Shown: positions 36,281 to 46,930 of the stretch, piece by piece
Layout of the letters: the number at the start of each line of letters is the position of its first letter
Numbering within the stretch: the first letter of the stretch is position 1
Program-made: the position numbers and the translations under genes
Source: Himantopus leucocephalus
Lineage: Eukaryota > Chordata > Aves > Charadriiformes > Recurvirostridae
Reading direction: 5' to 3'
Length of the DNA: 64,000 nucleotides
Assembly (NCBI GenBank): GCA_003993805.1
Contig: RSEF01000001.1
Span: forward strand, 208,330,596 to 208,394,595
The notes under the pieces: model-generated
What the model saw: the letters and a program-made list of their open reading frames with translations, nothing else
Databases searched by the model: none
What the model was told of the DNA's origin: nothing

Positions 36281-37250
36281 TGTACTGGTTTGAACTGGGA
36301 TAGAGTTAATTTTCTTCATAGTAACATGTATCGGGCTATGTTTTGGATTTGTGATGAAAACAGTGTCAATAACCCTGCTTCAGAATCATAGAATCATAGA
36401 ATCATCTAGGTTGGAGGGGACCTTTAAGATCATCAAGTCCAATGACTAACTGCCAAAACCACCACTCAACCATGTCCCTCAGCACTACATCTATTTGTCT
36501 TTTAAATGCCTCCAACGATGGCGACTCCACCACTTTCCTGGGCAGCCTGTTCCAACGCTTGACAACCCTATCTCTGAAGAATTTTTTCTTAATATCCAAT
36601 CTAAACCTCCCGTGGTGCAACTTGAGGCCATTTCCTCTTGTCGTATTACTTGTTACTTGGGAGAAGACACCGACCCCCACGTCTCCACAACCTCCTTTCA
36701 GGTAGTTGTAGGGAGCGATAAGTCTCCCCTCAGCCTCCTTTTTTCCAGACTAAACAACACAGTTCCCTCAGGCTCTCCTCACAAGACTTGTGCTCCAGAC
36801 CCTTCACCAACTTTGTTGCCCTTCTCTGGACATGCTCCAGCACCTCAATGTCTTTCTTGTAGTGAGGGGCCCAAAACTAAACACAGTATTCAAGGTGGAA
36901 TTGTAGTTGATGGTGGGTAGTTATTGCTGAGCTGTGTTTGCACAGCATCAAGGCCTTTTTTTCTCACACTGCTCCGCCAGCGAGTAGGCTGGGGGTGTAC
37001 AAGGAGTTGAGAGGGGACACAGCTGGGACAGCTGACCCCAACTGACCGAAGGGATGTGCCATGCCATATGACCTCATGCTCAGTGATAAAAACTGAGGGA
37101 AGAAGGAGGGATGGAGGATGTTCAGAGTTACGATATTACGCATGGTGAAGCCCTGCTTTCGTGGAGGTGGTCGAACATCTGCATGTCGATGGGAAGAGTG
37201 AGTGAGCAGCTGCTTGGGGCTTAGCTGCCTACTGGGGTTAAACTACAACA
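36281..37250 (+). mobile_element. Solo ERV LTR, plus strand, split by a nested CR1
   Basis: Starts TGTACTGGTTTGAACTGGGA TAGAG and ends GGGGTTAAACTACAACA, with the 5-bp target duplication CTTGT directly outside (36276-36280 and 37251-37255). It is of the same family as the LTR at 23441 but in the opposite orientation: the CAGCTGGGACAGCTGACCCC block and a TATA-like GATAAAAACTGAGG (about 37085) correspond. A CR1 of about 520 bp interrupts it after CCCTGCTTC. The R/U5 stretch with the ATTAAA signal and 'CTGTCTTTATCTC' seen in the first LTR is missing, so a deletion has occurred near 37160-37215. No viral coding sequence remains. Confidence 0.88.
36383..36903 (-). mobile_element. CR1 LINE 3' end nested in the LTR
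   Basis: Minus-strand CR1 with a clean tail of ATCATAGA units (36386-36405), then TAGGTTGGAGGGGACCTTTA and the complement of the ORF2 C-terminus. The frame at 36402-36680 reads [40 protein letters not shown] and [10 protein letters not shown]. It extends through TAAACAACACAGTTCCCTCA and TCAAGGTGG near 36897-36903, where LTR sequence resumes. Because it interrupts the LTR, it inserted later. Confidence 0.93.
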
Positions 37251-37528
37251 CTTGTTCATAGTGGTCTGGATGCTGTTTAAAGGATGAGACTGCAGCCATA
37301 CTCATTTTGGTATTGCCTTGTAAGGCTCATTAAGTGTAAGCCATCAGACAGCTATTAGAAAAGGATGATAGATCAAGGTACTATAAGAATCTATAAAACA
37401 ATAACTTTCCTATGCAGCTGACTGACCAAGCATCTCCACATACGGAAAGGAGAAGTTTCTATGCCCTGCTGCTTCCCGCAACACAGCAAGGAAGAAGTCT
37501 GGATTACATGAGCTGCATCAGTCACATC

Positions 37529-37627
37529 AATCACTCACCTCACTTAAAAGAACGGTACAAGTAAATTCTCTGGAATTNAATCACTCACCTCACTTAAAAG
37601 AACGGTACAAGTAAATTCTCTGGAATT
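37529..37627. repeat. 49-bp exact duplication around a single N
   Basis: 37529-37577 and 37579-37627 are identical, both beginning AATCACTCACCTCACTTAAA, with one N (37578) between them. This looks like two contig ends joined without merging their overlap. Confidence 0.92.
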
Positions 37628-37642
37628 GATATACAACGTGTA
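37589..37642 (-). other. Candidate 18-codon exon on the DYNC2H1 strand
   Basis: On the minus strand a good acceptor (pyrimidine-rich, ending TGTGTTTTCAG at 37645-37643) is followed by 54 nt and a strong donor GAG/GTGAGTGA (GT at 37588-37587). The stretch is open in phase 0, reading YTLYINSREFTCTVLLSE, and its length is a multiple of three. I cannot match it to dynein-2 or any other family. Its 3' 39 bases and donor are duplicated by the single-N junction. It could be an undetected DYNC2H1 exon, an alternative exon or chance. Confidence 0.22.
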
Positions 37643-38897
37643 CTGAAAACACAGTGTACAAAGAAATACTTTATATACAGGGAGTTCTGCTTTTTCCTTT
37701 GGCAAAAATAAAATGATCAATACCTAATCAATGAACTTAGCAATGTTTTGTACATAAATTTGTAGTTATTGTAAATGCTAGAATTATAAAGACACATGGT
37801 TTCCTTTTAGAAAGCAGCCAGAACAGGTAAACTGAAACCTCCAGGTTGCCATGGAATATTTTTTTACAGGCAGCCTTAGAAAATGTCTGTTCCAAGTAGA
37901 CATAAATATCCTATAAGAATTCTTGCAAGAACAGGCATAAACCCTCAAGTCTCTCAACAGAATTTTCTTCCCTATCAATACTCTGCAATGGACTCAATAG
38001 TTTTTATGGGTGCTTTCTCCTCAGAGGTAGCTGCATTTCATGGGTCTCAGACTGGTGAAGCCCACTCAAAATGGAATTTAAATGCACATGTAATTAATGT
38101 AGAGAAAATGGTTTCCTGATAATGATGAGAATAGATATATTAAAAAAAGATTTATTCTGGAACCATCTCTATTTGCAAGGAAAAGTCTAATTGCTGTACA
38201 TATTAACAGGCTCACTAATTCAGTTAAAAATGGAAATGTAACAAGGTCTAGGATTACTTCAATCCCCTTTAGGAATGCAAAGTGCTTTAAGAACACATTT
38301 TGCTTCCCCAGCTCACAGGAGCCTGATCATAGGAAGAGTGACAGCTGTTAAAACTAGCAATAAATTACAGAAGCCAAGAATCTGAATCAACTGGGCTGAT
38401 AATCCGATTACCAGAAACTGGCTTTTAATGGCCTGAAAACTCATGTAAATTTTCTCTTTCTTTATGTTTATTTCATACACATATGCACATACAAATACAC
38501 ACATACACATTTCACTCACAAGGGAATTGCTGTAATAAATTTCCTTCATCCACCTGAAGGCTGCAAACACCTAAGCATACTCGACCTGCAGGTAGTCCTG
38601 TTTAGGACAAGAGACTATTTAGGATTTTTACAGATGTCCCTATGAGCATGTGTGGACCCCAACAGGCACTGCACAAAGTAGGGTACATGTCCAGTAGTGA
38701 TACCCAAGCCTTTCAGAGCTGTGGAGCAGGGAGCTGCCATCAGCTGGCTCCAGGTGATAGCTGGCTAAAGAAAAGTGGGACTTTCTAATTCAGGCAGTTC
38801 TTGCCCTCAGGACATAACCGTATTCTCACCTCTCTACAAGCGTGCAGCTCAGTTCATGTGAACTTAGTGCACATCTCTTGCAAGGCAAGTTAACTCA

Positions 38898-38941
38898 TAA
38901 CTCTACAACTACCTCAAAGGAGGTTGTAGTGAGGTGGGGGT
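38898..38941 (+). mobile_element. CR1 piece entering a gap, plus strand
   Basis: CTACAACTACCTCAAAGGAG GTTGTAGTGAGGTGGGGG is the CR1 ORF2 segment in plus orientation. The copy is 5'-truncated here and its 3' remainder disappears into the N run. Confidence 0.8.
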
Positions 38942-39041
38942 NNNNNNNNNNNNNNNNNNNNNNNNNNNNNNNNNNNNNNNNNNNNNNNNNNNNNNNNNNN
39001 NNNNNNNNNNNNNNNNNNNNNNNNNNNNNNNNNNNNNNNNN
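38942..39041. other. Assembly gap (100 N)
   Basis: Exactly 100 N between two oppositely oriented CR1 pieces. Real length unknown. Confidence 0.98.
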
Positions 39042-39082
39042 AACAGCCCCAGTTCCCTCAGCCGCTCCTCATAAGACTTGTA
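39042..39082 (-). mobile_element. CR1 piece leaving the gap, minus strand
   Basis: AACAGCCCCAGTTCCCTCAG CCGCTCCTCATAAGACTTGT is the reverse complement of the CR1 'ACAAGTCTTATGAGGAGCGG' block, so this copy runs leftward with its 3' end inside the gap. Unique DNA begins near 39083. Confidence 0.82.
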
Positions 39083-42000
39083 TCATAGGTGTAGGTGTTA
39101 GTCGGGTCTGTGTCCCCGATCAAAGGCAAAGCAAAGGGCAGCCAGGCTGAGCAGGGAGGAGAGCAGCAACCCTGGCAGACACAAGGGGAGACCCATGTGC
39201 CTCTGGCAGGCTCAGACAAACCAAACAGGAGGTGTTGGTGGCACCTGCTATGCCTGCTTTGCCTTGGCTGCTTGCGAGGAAGAGATTAGATGCAGCTGGG
39301 TTGTGAAAACCTTCTGCATATCTTTTATCCCACCTTTGGGCAGCACCTTATGTTTAAAGGAAAGACCGAGCACTCTGGTAACATGTGTCAGCATCTGCTC
39401 TGGGCTCTTCAGGCAGCCGTTGGGGAGGTAAATTCTTGCCTTGCACCCCAGAGGTGATCAGCTGGTGCCCTCAAGCAAGGAATTTGATTACCTGTATCTT
39501 GTCTTCACCTGCCTGCTTGCAAATGCTCAAGTGATAAGATTTTCCAGCCTTTCTAAAAAAACAGTCACAGGTTTTGCCTCAGCAAGCTCCTATGGCTACG
39601 AAGAGACAAGGCAGCTCCCTCCTTCCACTTTGTGTAGCTCGTGCCTGGGCTGCCCTTTCAGGCAGGAGGAGAGGGTCACGCTGCATGGTCAGGGTTTCCT
39701 TTAAGGGCAGCTTTCTGAAAAAGGAGTGATGTATTTTTTATAACCATAAAATACTTCAGCACTGAACAATTCTGTCATTGGGAATATTAAAATATGATCA
39801 GAGATATTTTATGCAGCTGTTATTAAATAGTCATTAAACATTTCTGGAAATTATACTCCTAGGGGATTTGACATTGAAGAATAGACTGTCAAGGCCCAGT
39901 CTGAGCCATGACTTATAAAAATATAAGCCTACAAAATGCACTAAACTTGTCTTCATCATCAATTCTCTCTGAGTTCAGTGATTTTCTACATACTGTGGAG
40001 AGTTTGGTCCAGGGCATCTATTTTTGTCCCCACCTCACCCCAGGGACATCGTGTCCTCCAGGCATGTGTAGCACATGGCTTTGCAGTGTATTGGAGGAGG
40101 CTGCAAAAAGACCACAAGAAGCCCATTTGTCTGAGGATCTCAAGGCTCATTTTTGGACTTTAGGATAAAGTGGTGTTTATCTGACCTCATTTTTGATCTC
40201 TACAAAGTGGGCCCGCACGCCAGTGCTCAGAGGCAGCATTTGGGACCAGGGGGTGGTGGAGAGACACAGACAGATTTGGGACACAGCTCATCTGACGTGT
40301 CAGACGTTTCCTTCATGATGGTTTGACCTGTGCTTTGATGATGACTGTTCCTTGGCAGATGATGAAGGTAACTGTCTCAGGCAACTGGTTCAGATGTCCA
40401 GACTTTCTGTCTACCAGGCTGTCCCCTTTAGAGATGCAACTCCCCTGCTTCTGCCCCCAAACCCAACCACAAATTCCCAGCAGCACCTTAAAGTTTCTTC
40501 CATGAACGTCTGTGTTTTAACCTGGAGATTGATAAAGATGATAAGGGGTTTAGTGCCTCTCAAATTTATTCTCTCCAGATGCAGAGGTAATGGTCCGTCA
40601 TGTCACAGCTGAGGGGAGGGGACAGTAGATCATACTATTTTTACATTATTTTTATATGGCTTCAGGAGAAAAGGTAGTGCTTCCTGCTGTCCCTTTGAAC
40701 TCTGCAGGGATTTTGCCTGCAAGGAAAATCTTCTCTTATTTACAGACTAGTTCAGATTACCGAGGCGCTCAAACATTCATTCCCACTGCCAGAGATGTGG
40801 CTCAGTTGTAACCAGGCTGTTCGCCTGACTCCACCGGAAGTTTTGGTCTTCTGCTCTCATGCAGATTGCTCTGCTAAGGGAGAACAATTCTCCTTCTTAA
40901 TGAATATGCAAAGAACAATTTCCACACTCATAAGTTTCTCAGCTGGTTAGTTAAAAGCCTCCACTGGTGGTATGCAACAGCAAGAATAACAGCTTGATTA
41001 ATCCCCATCTACTGGTCTAAACTAAAACCCATGCCATTATGTCACATTGCAGTGACAGAGTCATCATAAAACAATACAGCTTGAAATGGCTCTTGCAGAT
41101 TCAGAAGGTTATAATGGTATCCCTCCTGACCCAAAATATCTGGAGGTATGCTAATTTTTCCTTTGCTGAAATGAACAGGAGACTGATGTTGGGATTTCAT
41201 TGTTATGGAAATATATTCTGCTCAGGACAATTACATTTGTCTTTTTTCCCACCCCCACAGAAGTATCAAGAATATTTAATATGGTCTCCTGATTAACAGT
41301 GTTAGTCTCCTGTTTCTGGAGTAATTGGTGTAGGTAATATATGCATAGAGGGTAGGGCAGAAGAGAAACTACGGATGCTGTTATCAAATTCACCTGAGAA
41401 AGCCCTGCTTTTCTGTTGGGAGGATCTCAAAACATGAGTTATGATAGCCTTATCACTCCTTTTGGGGCTATTCTTAATGACAGTGACACTTTTTAGTTAC
41501 CCCAGCCTATGGAAACACCCATGCTAAGAACAGACCTTAAACTGCATGGTGGGCTATAGGCCTGGACACAAGTTATCTGTGGAAAATTTCAGAGGTCTCC
41601 TCCCAACCTGTGCATGTTCTTGGGTCTTTGTATTCATCATAATGCCTTGGGGAAGAGATCTGGGTTGCTATAAAAGCCACTACGCCTGGGACTGAATAGA
41701 GAACAGAGCAGTTACTTCACCAGTGTCATATTGCCAAGTTTTAACATGGTTTGGAGGGGGTTTGTGAAAAAACATTAGTGACTGCTTAGTCAGATTTATC
41801 TATCTGAAGATGCTGACAACTCTTTTTGTTTACTTAGGGCCATCTGCTCCAGCAGTGCAACTGGATTCTGCCAACTGTATTGGTGTCCTGGTTTGAGCCA
41901 CTGTTGTATCCCAGCTCCAGGTTCCTTCTCTGCCTTTCCTATTGATTTCAGCAAGGCAAAAGTACCAGGACATTCACAAATATTCAGAATATCTGCTTTA

Positions 42001-45000
42001 ATTTATTGTTCTGGGTAAAACGTTTATTGTCTTAGGTATAAACATGCAACCACAACATGTGAATCAGTTTGCCTTTTGTGTGCTTTTGTGGATTCTATAT
42101 TAAGACTGAGTTTCAGTTCTTTTTAGAAAGAAAAGACAACATCTGAAATCCCTTGTGTTTCTAAACAGTTTACCTAATTGTGTCTTTAAAACTGTCAGTT
42201 ACGGAATGCATATACATGTAAACATTTATGGGGTATAGATATTTGAACTTGATCTGCAGTTCAATGTATGCCTCCCTGTGAAAGACACTCACAACTGCAT
42301 TTCCCACCCCGAAGCTGTGTATTGCATTGTGTTCATCTCTCTTCCTCCTACAACATTTTGCTTTCAAGTATCTTCCCAGAAAGTAAAAACCCACGGCACT
42401 TCCATTTAACAAGGAGGGAAAGCATGGCCCAAGCATCCATACCCCATCAGTTACACATCAGTAGCATGCAAAAAAAACCCACCACCAAAACCACTTTGAA
42501 TGTGAAGAAGACTGAACATGTGGAGATAAAGACAAAATAACATAAAATGAATCTTGCAGTAATAAAGCATGCCACAGTAAGGTTTTTTCAGAAAACAAAC
42601 TTAGGACTGATATTTCTCAAAAGGGAAGGATGAACAAGAGCAGAGAAGATGTGTATGAACAAACAGCAACCTGTAAGATGAGACAGAATAAGCAGTGGAT
42701 TTCTGACTGCAAGAGTAAGGGGTCTCTGGGACATCTTTTGTCTCCAGCAGGAGCATCCTTCTGCATTTCAGGATGGAGGGTGATTCTGTAATTACACAAT
42801 GTAGCCCCCAGGGGCTGTTACCAACTAGAGTCAGTGACCCAGAAGGTCTCTCTGTCTTGTGCTACCATATATTTAACCTTTCCTTTGCTGATCCTCTGCC
42901 ATCTACTCTCCTTCTCCATCCTGTGGCCTGGATATTGTGCTATGTCTTCTCAAAGTATGTCATTTTCAGATAGGTTTATCACTTCCATTCTCTAGAGAAA
43001 ATTACAGAGAAAAGGAAATTTTTTACAGTTCTCCATCCCATTCACTTCTGCATAACCATGTATCTCCTCTTCATTTCTCTTGGCCAGACCACTGAGGCTG
43101 ATGGGATGATGGGAGAGCAGGCCAGACGAGGTCTGGGCTGGCTCATTAGTTGAGGAGTTTTAAAATTCTCTGTGCCTAGTGGGGCATGATTTATCCAACC
43201 GTCCTTCCCCAGAACTGCTTATGTTATGACAATATGGGAACCCAGTGCTAAGTACATGTGTTTGAGGTGCTGCAACCTAGAAAGACCAGAGAGCTTAGTG
43301 TCACCAAATGCTCAGGAGCTGTGCAACCGTTTCCCTCACTCTTTCAAAGCACTATCCCTTCCCAGGAGTGGATTGTTTTCATTGCAGTGTAATAGCTCTT
43401 GTTTCTTCTTCCCTGTTTTGATACAGATGTAAAGTAGATAGCTGGAAGGGCAAATACATAATTGATGACTTCCTGTGTAGCTTGAAGTTTTTTGAAATGC
43501 ATGGTCCTGGAAGTCTGCAGTTTTTTACCCGAAAACTGGAAACATCTACATTCCAGTATGGTGTTTCCTATCTAAAATACCTTCACAATAAAAGACTAAA
43601 GATCATGTCCTTTTGGATCTGAACATACATTACTACACTGATAGTAATTCAGAAAAATATATTTAATTTTCACTTTCAGACACTACAGAGCTGTTTGAAT
43701 TTTCCATGAATACAATTCCTCGCCTGCACTTCTACATTCCATGATAATTTGTTGCTGTTTTGGCCTCACTCAGTGTCTCCTGGGGATAGTGCAAGCTAGT
43801 AATGGTTAAAAGCACCATTGATGCTATTCCCATCAGAGACAAGGTGAACTTGCTGCCCCTTCTCCTGGTGTGGGGACAGGCAGCCCTTGACATACTGACA
43901 GGTTTATTCTGTTTGATGGTGAAGCGCAAATACACAACTTCGGCCTTTTCTTTCCTGCTCTGCTCTCCTCCCTCAACCTCCCCTCCCCAGTGCAAATAAA
44001 TTTTAAGTGCGATGAAGAAACAGAACACTCCGGTGCATAAGGGTATAGACAGACAGTCTGTTTATTTAAAGCAGCTGTGAAACACCAACCAGGTGACTGC
44101 AGATGTGTATCGGGTTAGCCTGTCATTGTAGCACTAGCCACAATGTGCTAGCTGTTTCCTTAACACCAAGGAAGGGGTGTTTTCTGCTCTCAGAGCTCAT
44201 GGCCTTAGGGCCATAGGAGGAGGCAGCAGCTCCCAGAAGTTTATAATTTAGTCTCTCTTCTTTTGTAGGAGGAGATGGTGATGGCTTTGAAGCCAGCTCT
44301 GGTGCCAGCTGTAGCTCTGGTCCCCGCTGTAGCTCTGGCCTGCTGTGCTCCCTCTGCCCTTTTCTCCCCCTGTCGCTCTATTTAGATCACAAGAGTTTGT
44401 GGCTCTGTGGCTGCACAGCCGAAAGGGACGATGGTCACTCTGTGGGCTCAGGGAATTTTTGCAGGATGAGCAATAGTTTGTGCAAAATTTAACTCTCTCA
44501 GAGAGGCCTCTCCAGGAAGGGCAGACTGCTGAAAGAAGGGCTTTCACGTAGGACAGGGCACGACGGTGTGCAGGAGGTGCTCCTGTGCTCCTGGGAAGTA
44601 TGGGAAGAGTCCTGGTCATGGCCATACGAGGGGCAGCTGCGGGGATGAGCAGTGCAAGGAGCAAGGGTCTGTGTAGGTACCAGTCAGGGCCTGAAAGAGG
44701 TAATGTATACACGTGGCTGTGGGTCCAGAAGAGACCTGTCCTGCAAAGCCACCCCTTGCTGCCTTGATGGATAGCGATCCCTGTTAGCCGATGCATAGGG
44801 ATTATTCTCTGCAGGACTCAAAGGGTCCAATTCATTACAGCAAGGCCTATTTTTTTTCCTTTTTCCACTCCAGTGGAGCATAAATGACCTGAATAAATCC
44901 TACTCCTTTGGCACATGTAATGCACGGAATGTGTTCCCGGTGCTGTATCAGGATTTATCTCTTGGTGCATGTTGTGAACACACATTTCTTTCCAGTCAGT

Positions 45001-46758
45001 AGAATTGTTATAGCTATAGAGCTTGATTATTGAAAGGGGAGCTGGTTGGTGGAAGGCAGATATATAAATGTGATATACACAGTACACGTCAGCCACACCA
45101 GCTGGAAAAATTCATTTATTTCCACTGACTGAATAACTCACTTTTGATTCCAGTTTATACAGGTAGGGACATGATTACTTGGGGCCTGTCTCCAATAACT
45201 CAGATAGTGTTGAGCTTTGTTTGGCCTTTGTGGCCAGAGCCAGCTCCTCTCCAGACCCTTATGCCTGCAGTCCCACTGGTGTTTGTGGTTGGGAAACAAT
45301 ACAGACCTACCCTGCTTCAGCTTTGACACACATCCCAGGGCAGGTGGCAAGATCTTGTGTCCACCAGGTGCAATGAACATGTATGTAAAGACAGAAGGAA
45401 CTGGACAGGGGCATAAATGGACTTCTCTTGTACTTCCAGCCATACAAAATCATCAGATGTGTGGTGGGATGGCGGTTGTGCCACAGGAAGAGAGAAATGC
45501 CCTTTAAAGTGTGGAAAACAGCCTCCCAATTTTGCAAATGTCCATCACGGGGTCCCTTGCTTGAACAGGGGCTATGAACAGAAAAGTCTGGGAATCACTA
45601 AGAAACAAAAATTCTCCACCCCAAGGCTTTAGTGCCCCCAGCCTTCTTAGAGTAAGAGCTCTGCTGTTTGCACAGGGATTTCTGTGGGGGTTTGGCTCAG
45701 TGCTGTGGCTGCCCTGAGCAGTGGTGGGCCACTGTAAGCTACCAGGCTGGATTCTCACCTCCAAACAAGAGTGATAGCTGAAGTCTTGTAAACGCCATCA
45801 CTCCCTGCTGCTGTCCCTCTATCCAGACTGTGACATGTCTGAAGTTGTTTCCACTTCATTTCTACCTTTTCCCACTCTATCTTTCCTCCCTGGCTAAAAA
45901 GTTACCTCCAGCTGCCTTTTTCAGCCAAGGCAGCGATGCCTCCCTAACGCTAACAACTCCAATCACAGTGATTTCCAGACAGCCAGTCCTCTGTTGAGCC
46001 CCAGGGAGTGGTCAGGGTAGAGCATCTATGCTTTACCAATAGAAAAGCTTGCACACAGCAGGTGAAAATCCTTGTCAGGATTTTCAGCCCAGCAATCACC
46101 GGTCCAGGTGTCTCATTACTGTGTATAATGAAACAGTATCCAGAGGAGGGGGAAAAGATAAACATATGTCATTCAAAACTCCCCTGATTACAGGAAGCGT
46201 CCACCAACAGGGCGCCCAATTAGTCTATGCAGCTTTGTATTTTGCCCATCTGTTTTTACTAATCTGGCCTCAAGTGCGCAGTTCAGCGCTGTAAACCTTG
46301 GGTCAGGACTGTTTTATTAAACTCTGGGGCTTGCGGTGGCTGCCTCCAGCTAGGAGAACAGTTTTGAAAGCCTTCCAAATCGCAAGGCTGGTAGTTATAT
46401 TTTCTGTGCTCCAAACACACTTCTGGCCTAGTCTGTGCCTCAGTTTCAGGGAAACATATGCATGTATCTGCATGAGCTCTTGGAAAGAGGAAGTCTGCTC
46501 TGCAGTTTTCACACACTAGGTTATCCACCTGGCTGGGTGCCCCTGCTTGGCTCTGCCCTCCATGCTGGTGAGGACCTGGGAGATCAGAGCCACCAGCTGC
46601 TCATGCCACAGACGGTCTGCTCCAGGCAGCACCACTCACACTTCTGTGTACATTTTGACTGCAGACAGAGGAGCTTCCTGAGAGCACCTCTTGGTGCTTC
46701 CTCTTCTTCAGTGACCTCCCTGTTGTCACCATGACCAGAGTGGCCCCTGCTCCCAGGC
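39083..46758. other. GC-richer intronic stretch, no gene recognised
   Basis: More GC-rich than the left half, so chance open frames are longer, including a 182-codon minus-strand frame at 44248-44796. That frame overlaps an imperfect tandem array at 44290-44345 of units like GTAGCTCTGGTCCCCGCT. None of the frames resembles a known protein and none has supporting splice or start context. Confidence 0.4.
44290..44345. repeat. Short imperfect tandem repeat
   Basis: CCAGCTCTGGTGCCAGCTGT, AGCTCTGGTCCCCGCTGT, AGCTCTGGCCTGCTG: three diverged units of about 18 to 20 bp. Confidence 0.7.
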
Positions 46759-46930
46759 TGTCGTGGTTTAGGCAAAATCGGCCACTGGAGACATGGGGGA
46801 CCCCAGATGGGACCAACAGATGGCTAGTCCTGGTCTTTCTGTGAATACTCACTTGTGAGTCCCCTCTCAGCTTTTTCCCTTCCACTTCTACTAAGTGAAT
46901 GCAAATAACTTCTCAGTTCCTCCTTTTCCT
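46759..46930. mobile_element. Possible LTR fragment
   Basis: TGTCGTGGTTTAGGCAAAAT at 46759 starts with the same 12 bases as the LTR edge at 23441, and a pyrimidine-rich CTCAGTTCCTCCTTTTCCTTT follows near 46911-46932. No opposite end, TATA box or target duplication is seen, so this may be a truncated relative or coincidence. Confidence 0.3.

Larger units (their letters stand above)
37251..38897. other. Intronic stretch with one candidate exon
   Basis: AT-rich. It holds the 49-bp duplication around the N at 37578, the candidate exon at 37589-37642 and a CA-rich simple region near 38471-38515. No other element recognised. Confidence 0.5.

Noticed and set aside
39488..39550. Minus-strand candidate exon after a run of T ending TAG (KAGKSYHLSICKQAGEDKIQ)
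   Set aside because: The phase does not fit the known downstream DYNC2H1 exon with confidence and the peptide is unknown.
41886..41960. TGTCCTGGTTTGAGCCACTG resembling the LTR edge
   Set aside because: Similarity stops after about 14 bases. There is no second end, TATA box or target duplication.
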